From: Archaeoglobales archaeon
GTDB taxonomy: Archaea > Halobacteriota > Archaeoglobi > Archaeoglobales > Archaeoglobaceae
Assembly (NCBI GenBank): GCA_003663055.1
Contig: QMZF01000020.1
Coordinates: 1 to 9,574 of the forward strand
Direction: 5' to 3'
Length of the DNA: 9,574 nucleotides
Shown here: positions 1 through 6,122 of the stretch, piece after piece
Numbering within the stretch: the stretch's first letter is position 1
Layout: the number at the start of each line of letters is the position of its first letter
Program-made: the position numbers and the translations under genes
The notes under the pieces: model-generated
Seen by the model: the letters and a program-made list of their open reading frames with translations, nothing else
Told to the model about the DNA's origin: nothing
Databases searched by the model: none

Positions 1-814
1 CGTCTTGCATAAACTTTTTGAACTTCTAGGACTTAATCTCAATGAAGTAGAGTTCAAAATAACCCACAGAAAGAAGTTCATACATATACCCTCAAAAATA
101 AGGCTTACCAAAGAGCTCGGTTTTCTCGTTGGAATGTACTTATCCAATGGCTTTGCTAGGAGCAACAGCAGGTTTAATCAGGTTTCTATTGCGAGTTCGA
201 ACGGAGAAGTAGACCTCATCTTGGGAATATTCCGGAACGTTTTCAATTATACACCGTCGATACGAAAGGATGGAAACATTTATACGATAACAGCAAGCGG
301 AAGAACGATATACAAGTTCTTCGTGAATGTATTGGGTTTGGGCAAAAACGCTAGAGAGAAAAGAGTACCGTGGTTTGCGTTTAACAACAGAGAATTCGCT
401 CTTGGAGTAATTGCGGGTATGATTCAAGGATGCGTTGGTAAAGAACTCTCGATTACTTCTGTGAACAGAGACCTCACAGATGATATAGTCATGCTTATGC
501 TCACGTTAGGGATATTTGCGGGAATAAGCTACGATAACAGGCATAAGGGTGAAAATTACGAATACAAGGTGCGCATTTACAGGGATACAATCCAGAAGCT
601 AATAGATTCTGGTCTAATCGAAACGGACACAGAGAAACTCACTTCAGTTCTTGAAAGAGGTGGTGTTTCAAGACGGAAGGGGTTGGGTGATGCGGTACCC
701 GTGAAAATAGAGGAGATCGAATGGGTAGACAGCGATACCGAATACGTTTACGACTTCGTCATAGATGGCAATAAGACCTTCGTTGCTGGACGTGGTGGTC
801 TTATAACCATAGAC
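1..814 (+). mobile_element. Intein in DP2, C-terminal part (degenerate LAGLIDADG domain plus C-terminal splicing blocks)
   Basis: This stretch is translated in frame with DP2 but interrupts it just before the catalytic motif, the site where Pyrococcus DP2 inteins are known. Visible parts, counted from base 5, are a LAGLIDADG-type endonuclease region with two motif helices (residues 38-52 and 131-145) and the splicing F and G blocks (about residues 247-270). The F block reads [13 protein letters not shown] and the G block GGLITID, followed by Cys+1. The N-terminal splicing blocks A and B lie beyond the left edge. Both endonuclease motifs lack the usual acidic residue (SNG and QGCV), and the intein ends in Ile-Asp rather than His-Asn. 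Hand counts give 19 G/C of 60 at bases 1-60 and 26/60 at 421-480, against 34/60 at 841-900 in the extein, so the insert looks AT-richer. Confidence 0.9.
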
Positions 815-1567
815 TGCGATGGCGATGAAGACTGCGTCATGCTTTTGCTTGATGGCCTGCTGAACTTCTCCCGCAGCTATCTGCCGGATAGGAGAGGTGG
901 ACAGATGGATGCTCCGCTCGTTCTAACCGTCATAGTCGACCCAAAGGAGGTTGATAGCGAAGTTCACAACATGGATATAGTTGAAGAGTATCCATTGGAG
1001 TTCTACCATGCAACCCTGAAGTATGCAAATCCAAAGGAGATCGCTGGAATTATTGAACGCGTGGAAGACAGGCTTGAGAGTGAGTTCAAGTACTGTGGTT
1101 TATCCTTCACGCACGACACGGCCGACATTTCTGCTGGTGTCAAGGAGAGCTCCTATAAAGCTCTAAAAACCATGCAGGACAAAGTTAGAGCACAGATGAG
1201 GCTTGCGGAGAAAATAGTGGCTGTAGACGAGCACGATGTGGCTGAAAGAGTAATAACGAGCCACTTTTTGCCGGATATAATAGGAAACCTTAGGGCATTT
1301 TCAAGGCAGGAGTTCAGATGTGTAAACTGCAATCAAAAGTATCGCCGAATTCCTTTACAAGGCAAGTGCGTGAAGTGCGGCGGAAAGTTAACCCTTTCAG
1401 TCCACGGCGGCTCCATAAAGAAGTATCTGGAGATCTCCAAATTCCTTAGTGAGAGCTACAAAGTGAGCAACTACACTAAGCAGAGATTGAGCCTTATAGA
1501 CCTCGAAATACGCTCGCTGTTTGAAAGCGATACAAACAAGCAGGTTAAGATAATGGATTTCTTTTAG
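2..1567 (+). CDS. polC: DNA polymerase D (Pol II) large subunit DP2, 3' part, with in-frame intein C-terminal part
   Basis: Catalytic large subunit of the archaeal replicative polymerase PolD, which works with the exonuclease subunit DP1 and PCNA. The frame is open to the left edge, so the start, N-extein and intein N-terminus are missing; the TTG at base 5 is not a real start. Counting from base 5, residues 1-270 are intein and 271-520 are C-extein. The extein opens with C-D-G-D-E-D (bases 815-832); from the literature as I recall it, the aspartates here are essential for polymerisation in Pyrococcus PolD. A Cys4 zinc motif (C439, C442, C455, C458; bases 1319-1378) follows. The protein ends in QVKIMDFF, fitting a PIP box (Q-x-x-I-x-x-F-F). 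The gene converges on the liv operon and is unrelated to it. Identity is very secure from the catalytic and zinc motifs. Confidence 0.95.
   Translation, partial: VLHKLFELLGLNLNEVEFKITHRKKFIHIPSKIRLTKELGFLVGMYLSNGFARSNSRFNQVSIASSNGEVDLILGIFRNVFNYTPSIRKDGNIYTITASGRTIYKFFVNVLGLGKNAREKRVPWFAFNNREFALGVIAGMIQGCVGKELSITSVNRDLTDDIVMLMLTLGIFAGISYDNRHKGENYEYKVRIYRDTIQKLIDSGLIETDTEKLTSVLERGGVSRRKGLGDAVPVKIEEIEWVDSDTEYVYDFVIDGNKTFVAGRGGLITIDCDGDEDCVMLLLDGLLNFSRSYLPDRRGGQMDAPLVLTVIVDPKEVDSEVHNMDIVEEYPLEFYHATLKYANPKEIAGIIERVEDRLESEFKYCGLSFTHDTADISAGVKESSYKALKTMQDKVRAQMRLAEKIVAVDEHDVAERVITSHFLPDIIGNLRAFSRQEFRCVNCNQKYRRIPLQGKCVKCGGKLTLSVHGGSIKKYLEISKFLSESYKVSNYTKQRLSLIDLEIRSLFESDTNKQVKIMDFF
116..439 (+). other. 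Degenerate LAGLIDADG homing-endonuclease domain within the intein
   Basis: The two motif helices are [15 protein letters not shown] (bases 116-160) and [15 protein letters not shown] (bases 395-439). In active enzymes each helix ends in an acid-Gly pair (DG or EG) that binds the catalytic metal. Here the first has Asn (codon AAT, 146-148), and the second has Cys-Val where Asp-Gly is expected. The fold is probably kept, but DNA cleavage activity is probably lost. The exact alignment of the second motif is my own and is less certain than the first. Confidence 0.7.
1319..1378 (+). other. Cys4 zinc-binding motif of DP2
   Basis: C-x2-C and C-x2-C pairs separated by 12 residues encode a zinc ribbon near the DP2 C-terminus. 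This matches the C-terminal zinc module of archaeal PolD, which contacts DP1 and helps order the catalytic core. All four cysteines are present. Confidence 0.85.
1541..1564 (+). other. C-terminal PIP-box-like motif of DP2 (QVKIMDFF)
   Basis: The last eight residues fit the PCNA-interacting consensus Q-x-x-(I/L/M)-x-x-(F)-(F) and sit at the extreme C-terminus, the usual place for a PIP box. Binding itself is inferred, not shown. Confidence 0.75.
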
Positions 1568-1674
1568 AGGTTTTTGTAGCGTTGTTAAATTTGTCCTAGG
1601 ATCGAGAGAACTCAATAATCTAGTCAATTGGAATTGTAATTCACTGTAACTGCATATAAGTTATTTGAAAAATC
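1568..1674. terminator. Convergent intergenic gap with short T tracts on both strands
   Basis: This 107-base gap separates the 3' ends of polC (+) and the PaaK-like gene (-). Four bases after the polC stop the plus strand has TTTTT (1571-1575). Just after the opposing stop the minus strand has TTTTT (complement of 1668-1672). Archaeal termination often uses T-rich tracts without a stable hairpin, so these could end both transcripts. A small inverted repeat GAATT-gt-AATTC lies at 1630-1641. I see no gene here. Confidence 0.4.
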
Positions 1675-2856
1675 TCAATACCTCCTATCCTCTACACCTT
1701 CTCCGTCTAACCTTTCAACCACCTTTACTTCCGGCGTAACGAGTAAAGCTTCTCTAAGTCTCGACTTTATAACCTCCGCATCTCCCCTCCCTTCTACGAT
1801 TACCCTAAGCACATCCGTACCTTTCTCCGTTTTCTCTATCTCCATTCTAAACCTCCCGGTTAGTTCAGGAAAGCTCTTCAGGACGAAGGGAATCTGGGAT
1901 GGATATATCTTGACCCCCTTGACCTTGTACATTTCATCGGTTCTGCCAAAAATGCCGGTAGGCATCGTAAGACCCATGCCACACGGACATTCGATGGAAT
2001 CCACGACACCTAAATCACCTGTTCTGTACCTTTGCAAAGGCATTACCTCTTTGTTCAGGTGGGTAACGACGATTTCACCTCTTTCGCCGTCTCCCACTCT
2101 TTCGCCCGTTTCGGGATCGATCACTTCAACGTAGCAGAAATCCGTCGACACATGCAATCCCGTTTCATGCCTGCATTCGCAAGCTATCGGTGTGCATTCC
2201 GCCATTCCGTAGTAGTCGATGAGGGTTACATCGCCATAAGCGTCGCGAACTCTCTCTTTGTAGCCTCTAACGGATGAAAAAGGTTCTCCAGCAGCTATAA
2301 GAATTCTAATCCCTTCGAGCCCCTCTTTTGCTAGCTTTAAAGCAAAGCTCGGATTTGCAACCAAAACCGTCGGTTTCAGCTTTTCTGCAACCTCTATTGC
2401 CTGCGAAGTGGAGCCTGGGCCAAGGGGAATAACTTTCGCTCCAATTTCCTCGAACGCTCCATGGAACATCATTCCGGCAATGAATACGTGATATCCAAAC
2501 GTTATCATGACGACGTCATCTTTTGTTACTCCTGCCCTCTCAAATGCCCTTGCATTCGCCTTATTCATCACTTCGATGTCCTTCTTAGTGTTCAAAATAG
2601 GAATGAGGCCAAGAGGGGAAGGAGAGAGATTTATTCTGACTACACTATCTTGCATGAAACTGCTGTAGTCTCTCAAAAGAGCCTCGTAGAATTCCGTTCT
2701 TGTCATGAAGGGGATTGTAGCGAAGTCTTCGAGAGTTTTTATGTCGTCTGGCTTTAAACCAACCTTTTTTAACTTTTTTAAATAAAAAGGATGTTGACAG
2801 TTCCTTCTAACTTGTGCTCTCAGAATTTTTACGATGTCAGAGCTCAAGTAAGCCAC
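1675..2856 (-). CDS. PaaK-like (phenylacetate-CoA ligase family) AMP-binding protein with degenerate active-site motifs
   Basis: ANL-superfamily protein of the phenylacetate-CoA ligase family, 393 residues against roughly 430 for classical PaaK. Family signatures are clear: a YYGMAE motif (215-220), YRTGDLG (277-283) and GRTDEMYKVKGVKIYPSQ (304-321). Two key elements differ. The ATP-phosphate loop, normally SSGTTGKP, reads SPSPLGLIP (78-86). The C-terminus, where PaaK has an EGKAKR-type segment with the catalytic Lys, ends DGEGVEDRRY with no Lys. Thioester formation by the normal route is therefore doubtful; the protein may be a distinct subfamily, use a different chemistry, or act as a binding or regulatory partner of the upstream ligase. 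The GTG start at 2856 is chosen because GAGGAG lies six bases upstream; it overlaps the livF end by 13 bases, so it is the last gene of the operon. No frameshift is seen. Confidence 0.85.
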   Translation of the reverse strand: MAYLSSDIVKILRAQVRRNCQHPFYLKKLKKVGLKPDDIKTLEDFATIPFMTRTEFYEALLRDYSSFMQDSVVRINLSPSPLGLIPILNTKKDIEVMNKANARAFERAGVTKDDVVMITFGYHVFIAGMMFHGAFEEIGAKVIPLGPGSTSQAIEVAEKLKPTVLVANPSFALKLAKEGLEGIRILIAAGEPFSSVRGYKERVRDAYGDVTLIDYYGMAECTPIACECRHETGLHVSTDFCYVEVIDPETGERVGDGERGEIVVTHLNKEVMPLQRYRTGDLGVVDSIECPCGMGLTMPTGIFGRTDEMYKVKGVKIYPSQIPFVLKSFPELTGRFRMEIEKTEKGTDVLRVIVEGRGDAEVIKSRLREALLVTPEVKVVERLDGEGVEDRRY

Positions 2857-3632
2857 CTCTTTCTCCTCTTATACCTTTTCGCCTCCCTATAGCTTTTTCT
2901 TCCCATTTCGGTCATACCCATATAGAACTCCCTTACATCCTCGTTCTGCCTGAGTTTTTCCGCTTCGCCATCCATGACTATCCTGCCGTTCTCCATTATG
3001 TAGCCGTAGTCCGCTATCTCCAATGCGAGCTTTGCATTCTGCTCAACAAGCAGGATTGTAACGTTTTCCTGCTCGTTTATTCTCTTTATGATGTTGAAAA
3101 TTTCTTTAACGACCATAGGAGCCAAACCAAGACTCGGTTCGTCGAGGAGTAAAAGTTTTGGTTTCGCAAGCAAAGCCCTTCCAATTGCAAGCATTTGCTG
3201 CTCTCCACCACTTAGATAACCACCTCTAAGGTTTTTCCTCTCTTTAAGGTTAGGGAAATAATTATAGACCATGTCAAAATCGGCATTTCCGCTTATGTAG
3301 CTGCCAACCTTTAGGTTTTCCTCTACCGTAAGCTCCTCAAAGATCCTCCTCCCTTCCATCACCTGAATTATACCTTCCATAGCGTTCTCTTCTGGTTCTC
3401 TGTTTTCTATCCTCTTTCCGTCGTAAACTATCGTTCCTCTCGTTACTTCTCCCCTCTCTGGCTTTATTAGCCCAGAAATGGACTTTAGCGTTGTTGTCTT
3501 ACCCGCCCCATTTGGGCCGAGAAGGGTGACTATGCTGCCCTTCTCTATCTCCATCGAGACCCCTTTTAAAACAAGAATAAAGTCGTTGTAAATTACTTCA
3601 ATATTGTTTAGCTCGAGCAACTTATTTGCCAA
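2844..3632 (-). CDS. livF: Branched-chain-type ABC transporter ATP-binding protein LivF
   Basis: Cytoplasmic ATPase that pairs with LivG to power the importer. From the chosen start it has 262 residues: Walker A GPNGAGKT (39-46), Q-loop Q90, signature LSGGEQQ (140-146), Walker B LLLLDE (160-165) and the LVEQN segment, where LivF proteins carry Gln in place of the switch His. I chose TTG at 3632, giving MANKLLELNNIEV, because AAAGGAGGG (complement of 3642-3650) lies nine bases upstream and the overlap with the binding-protein stop is 11 bases, like the next junction. The frame continues upstream to a TTG at 3668, but that puts the Shine-Dalgarno inside the gene. The C-terminus carries a strongly basic tail, KRYKRRKRWLT, beyond the normal ATPase end; I recall the same tail in proteobacterial LivF encoded beside AMP ligases. 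Confidence 0.93.
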   Translation of the reverse strand: MANKLLELNNIEVIYNDFILVLKGVSMEIEKGSIVTLLGPNGAGKTTTLKSISGLIKPERGEVTRGTIVYDGKRIENREPEENAMEGIIQVMEGRRIFEELTVEENLKVGSYISGNADFDMVYNYFPNLKERKNLRGGYLSGGEQQMLAIGRALLAKPKLLLLDEPSLGLAPMVVKEIFNIIKRINEQENVTILLVEQNAKLALEIADYGYIMENGRIVMDGEAEKLRQNEDVREFYMGMTEMGRKSYREAKRYKRRKRWLT

Positions 3633-4875
3633 GCCAGTCTGCCCTCCTTTCGAGCTCTTCAATTCCAAGGAGCTCTATTTTTCCTTCTCTGACTGTGTAT
3701 ATCTTGTTGACCATCGATGGGCGGTGGTCGTAGGGGAACCACGATATCGGTGGTGCAAGCCCTTCTGGGTCGTAGTCTCGCAGAGTTTCGAGTTCGTGCT
3801 TTATGTTCTCCCCCGTCACTTCTTCGCCCTTGTCAACCACCATCTGGATGCCCTTGAGCATCATCATGGCGTTGAGCCAACCCTTTATGTAGTGTATCGT
3901 GTGGCCGCCGTCATCTGGATGCCAGGTGTTGTGCGCATAAAGAATGTCGGCCATGCCCTTCGCTGATTCATCTCCCCACAGCACACCAGGCCAGTTGTAG
4001 TAATGGCCTTCAGCAGCCTCGCCCGCAAGCTCGATTATGCGCTTGTCCCAGCCCCAGACGTTGACCATGAAGGTTGTTTCTAAACCGAGATCCATTGCGT
4101 TCTTAAGTATGACTGAAGTGGAGCTGATCGTTCCGCCAACCCAAGCGAAGTCTGCTCCGAACTCTTTAACACGCTGTAGTTGTTCCATAGCTGATGTAGC
4201 TTTAAGATCTACGATTTCATCCGGCCCTATCTCGAAGCCAAGTTCCTCAGCGTACTCCTTACCACCAGGGATTGGATCTGTTCCATAGGGCACGTTTGGA
4301 TATATGAAAACGACTTTTGGTTTCTCCTTGTCGGAGTTCTCCTTTGCAAACTTGAGCACAGCCCTGAGCTGGGTGGTGTAGTCGGTAATCGTTACGAAGT
4401 TATACGGAGCTTCAGCAGGATTCGTGAGCTTGGGAGAGTAGGATGCGGAGATGAAAACAATCTTGTCTCTAGCGACATCCTGCCTTAAGGCGTCGGTATC
4501 GCCCGTCCCCCATCCTATTATCCCGGGCACACCCATCGATTTAAAGTTCCTGTATGCACTCAGCGCTTCAGGTACTTTGTAAGCGTAATCAACGTATTCA
4601 AGCTTTATCATGTAGCCGTTAATTCCACCCCTTTCGTTGACCAGCCTGACGTAATCCTGAACGCCCTGAGCATAATCCTTACCAACGTCTCCGGTCGGGC
4701 CGGTGAGGTCGAAGAGTGCTCCGATAACTATTTCCTTCTTTTCGGCTGTTTCAACGGTTTCAGTCTCAACTGGTTTGGTTTCCTGCTGTGCACACCCAAG
4801 GAATTGCAATCCAAGAGCCATTGAACCGGCAACACCCACATACTTGAGGAAATCTCTCCTCGTTACACCTCTCAT
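3622..4875 (-). CDS. Liv-type ABC transporter substrate-binding lipoprotein
   Basis: Extracytoplasmic receptor of the importer, type I periplasmic-binding fold (LivJ/Peripla_BP_6-like), 417 residues. The N-terminus has a twin-arginine signal, TRRDFLK, then a hydrophobic stretch and a lipobox FLGC, so it is probably exported folded by Tat and anchored through Cys28. A Glu/Thr/Val-rich linker (29-47) leads to the binding domain, which opens with IVIGALFDLTGPTGDVGKDY, typical of the family. I chose ATG at 4875: a purine-rich Shine-Dalgarno (minus strand of 4879-4890) lies just upstream, and a TATA-like box at 4917-4924 would start transcription near 4894. The alternative ATG at 4914 would sit in that box and lack a ribosome site. 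Substrate cannot be read from sequence; the ligase neighbours suggest an organic acid rather than leucine. Confidence 0.93.
   Translation of the reverse strand: MRGVTRRDFLKYVGVAGSMALGLQFLGCAQQETKPVETETVETAEKKEIVIGALFDLTGPTGDVGKDYAQGVQDYVRLVNERGGINGYMIKLEYVDYAYKVPEALSAYRNFKSMGVPGIIGWGTGDTDALRQDVARDKIVFISASYSPKLTNPAEAPYNFVTITDYTTQLRAVLKFAKENSDKEKPKVVFIYPNVPYGTDPIPGGKEYAEELGFEIGPDEIVDLKATSAMEQLQRVKEFGADFAWVGGTISSTSVILKNAMDLGLETTFMVNVWGWDKRIIELAGEAAEGHYYNWPGVLWGDESAKGMADILYAHNTWHPDDGGHTIHYIKGWLNAMMMLKGIQMVVDKGEEVTGENIKHELETLRDYDPEGLAPPISWFPYDHRPSMVNKIYTVREGKIELLGIEELERRADWLGK
3642..3650 (-). promoter_or_regulatory. Shine-Dalgarno of livF that decides its start
   Basis: On the minus strand this reads AAAGGAGGG, nine bases before TTG at 3632. 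It lies inside the end of the binding-protein gene and in the first codons of the longer livF reading, so it argues for the shorter protein. Confidence 0.7.
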
Positions 4876-4878
4876 TGT

Positions 4879-4890
4879 CCTCCCCTCTCC
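4879..4890 (-). promoter_or_regulatory. Shine-Dalgarno region of the substrate-binding protein
   Basis: The minus strand reads GGAGAGGGGAGG and ends three bases before ATG 4875. The internal GAGG (4884-4887) has a normal eight-base spacing. It selects the ATG at 4875 over the upstream ATG at 4914. Confidence 0.65.
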
Positions 4891-4916
4891 TGACTCTTCC
4901 GCAAATTTAATCATGA

Positions 4917-4924
4917 TATTATAA
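4917..4924 (-). promoter_or_regulatory. Candidate TATA box for the binding-protein gene
   Basis: The minus strand reads TTATAATA about 45 bases before the chosen ATG. Archaeal transcription usually begins about 25 bases downstream, here near 4894, giving a short leader that just contains the Shine-Dalgarno. The preceding bases are not a convincing BRE, so this is a candidate only. It would let the binding protein, livF and the PaaK-like gene be transcribed apart from, or more strongly than, the permease genes. Confidence 0.45.
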
Positions 4925-4981
4925 GTCTTGCTATTTTCTGGCTTATCAAGGAGTACAGAATTTATGATCTAATTATGTAAA

Positions 4982-5000
4982 TTTCAGATATTAATTGAAA
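4982..5000. repeat. Small inverted repeat in the livM/binding-protein gap
   Basis: TTTCA and TGAAA arms are separated by nine AT-rich bases. The size and position suit an operator for a dimeric regulator, but in AT-rich DNA five-base arms can arise by chance. Confidence 0.25.
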
Positions 5001-5023
5001 CCCAGTTAAAATCCAAAAAGAAA

Positions 5024-5050
5024 GTTATATACTATTCAAAACTATTCAAA
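5024..5050 (-). promoter_or_regulatory. Tandem 10-base repeat beside a second TATA-like sequence
   Basis: ACTATTCAAA occurs twice in perfect tandem at 5031-5050 on the plus strand. On the minus strand the two copies lie directly upstream of TATATAAC (complement of 5024-5031). This could be a regulator site at a promoter. The alternative is that the T-rich minus-strand copies, which follow the livM stop, help terminate transcription. Confidence 0.35.
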
Positions 5051-5053
5051 AAA
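5048..5053 (-). terminator. T6 tract directly after the livM stop
   Basis: The minus strand reads TTTTTT immediately after the livM TGA, followed by more T-rich sequence. It could cause partial termination before the binding-protein gene. There is no hairpin, and the tract is short, so read-through is likely. Confidence 0.3.
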
Positions 5054-6121
5054 TCAATACGGAAACGGAAACAACCTCAGATACTCCTTCACCTTTCTAA
5101 GCAATTCAACTATGCCGTGAGGTTCAGCAATTAGGAACAGAATGATTATTGCCCCAAAGATTATAGGCCTTAAAGACTCAACGGTGAACGTCATGGGCAC
5201 GTATCCAGAAATTGCCGGAATTATCGCCCTCTTCAGTATCTCAGGCAGCGTTAACACAAAAACTGTACCGATTAAGCTTCCCCAGTGCCTGCCGAGGCCG
5301 CCTATGAGGATCATTGCGACGAAGTCTATAGATAGCGCTATCGTGTAGTGCTCGGGTGTTAAGTAGCCAACGTAGTAGGCCCAGAGGCTTCCTGCGACGC
5401 CTGCATAGAAGCTCGCTATTGCAAACGCAAGCAGCTTGTATTTGAAGACGTTTATGCCCATTATCTCTGCAGCTATGTCGTTATCTCTTATGGCAACCCA
5501 TGCCCTCCCCACATCGCTCCTTGTCAGGTTTGCAGCAAAGACGAAGAAGAATACAGCAAGCGGAACGGCAACGAAGTAGAAGTAGAAGTCCGAGTTGGCT
5601 ACTTTGGTTATAGCAAAGCCGAACAACTTCGCTTCGGGAACAACCAAGCCAGCGGAACCACCAGTAAGCCAGGTAAGCTTTGGATTTACAAGCAGGAAAT
5701 CGACAAGATATTGCGCCGCTAAAGTTGCGATTGCGAGGTAGAACCCCTTTAACCTCAGCGATGGAATGCCAAAAATGAGGCCAAAGAGCATTGAGGAAAT
5801 TGCCCCTACGAACGTCGTTAATGGAAACGGCAGACCGAGCTTTATAGCAGTAATTGTGCTTGCATAGGCTCCGATAGCCATAAAAGCACCGTGACCAAGG
5901 GATATCTGGCCCGCATATCCTGTCAGGATGTTTATTCCAAGGGTTGCAATCAGGAAGATGGCTATGTAGTTGGCCCAGTAGAGCATGTATATATCGTTCC
6001 TGAAAACGAAGGGATAAGCTGCAAGGAACGCTAGTGTGAAAACAAGAGCTATCCTATGTATCGGCCACTTTATGAACGCCATGTCTTCCGCATAGCTCGT
6101 CTTGAATACTCCGCACGGCAT
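5054..6121 (-). CDS. livM: Branched-chain-type ABC transporter permease LivM
   Basis: One of two membrane permeases of the importer, 355 residues. After a short polar N-terminus there are about eight to ten hydrophobic segments. Landmark motifs are GYAGQISLGHGAFMAIGAY (68-86), diagnostic of LivM, and the cytoplasmic coupling loop GRAWVAIRDNDIAAEIMGIN (205-224), which contacts the ATPases. A conserved ILIGGLGRHWGSLIGT segment (271-286) follows. The ATG at 6121 is one base after the livH stop and has a GAGAGGGT ribosome site six or so bases upstream; an internal ATG (codon 14, at 6082) would give the shorter N-terminus more usual in the family, so a small uncertainty remains. It is translated together with livH. 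A 178-base gap follows, the only real break in the operon. Confidence 0.95.
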   Translation of the reverse strand: MPCGVFKTSYAEDMAFIKWPIHRIALVFTLAFLAAYPFVFRNDIYMLYWANYIAIFLIATLGINILTGYAGQISLGHGAFMAIGAYASTITAIKLGLPFPLTTFVGAISSMLFGLIFGIPSLRLKGFYLAIATLAAQYLVDFLLVNPKLTWLTGGSAGLVVPEAKLFGFAITKVANSDFYFYFVAVPLAVFFFVFAANLTRSDVGRAWVAIRDNDIAAEIMGINVFKYKLLAFAIASFYAGVAGSLWAYYVGYLTPEHYTIALSIDFVAMILIGGLGRHWGSLIGTVFVLTLPEILKRAIIPAISGYVPMTFTVESLRPIIFGAIIILFLIAEPHGIVELLRKVKEYLRLFPFPY

Positions 6122-6122
6122 A

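Noticed and set aside
5..7. TTG at base 5 as the start of an independent protein
   Set aside because: The frame is open to the left edge and the protein continues as the middle of an intein; there is no ribosome site and the start falls inside a known domain architecture.
140..427. Minus-strand open frame opposite the intein
   Set aside because: No start signal or protein-like composition; it shadows the LAGLIDADG domain.
1630..1641. Inverted repeat GAATT-gt-AATTC as a hairpin terminator
   Set aside because: The arms are only five AT-rich pairs with a two-base loop, too weak to form a stable stem in a thermophile, and no T tract follows directly.
3633..3668. Longer livF beginning at TTG 3668
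   Set aside because: The extra 12 residues include the translated Shine-Dalgarno, have no match to the usual LivF start, and would enlarge the overlap with the upstream gene to 47 bases.
3604..3966. Plus-strand open frame of about 120 residues opposite the binding-protein gene
   Set aside because: It is antisense to a well-supported gene, with no ribosome site or recognisable domain; the same holds for the other antisense frames across 1910-3152 and 6169-8532.
4876..4914. Longer binding protein beginning at ATG 4914
   Set aside because: It would place 13 charged residues before the twin-arginine signal, overlaps the candidate TATA box and has no ribosome site.
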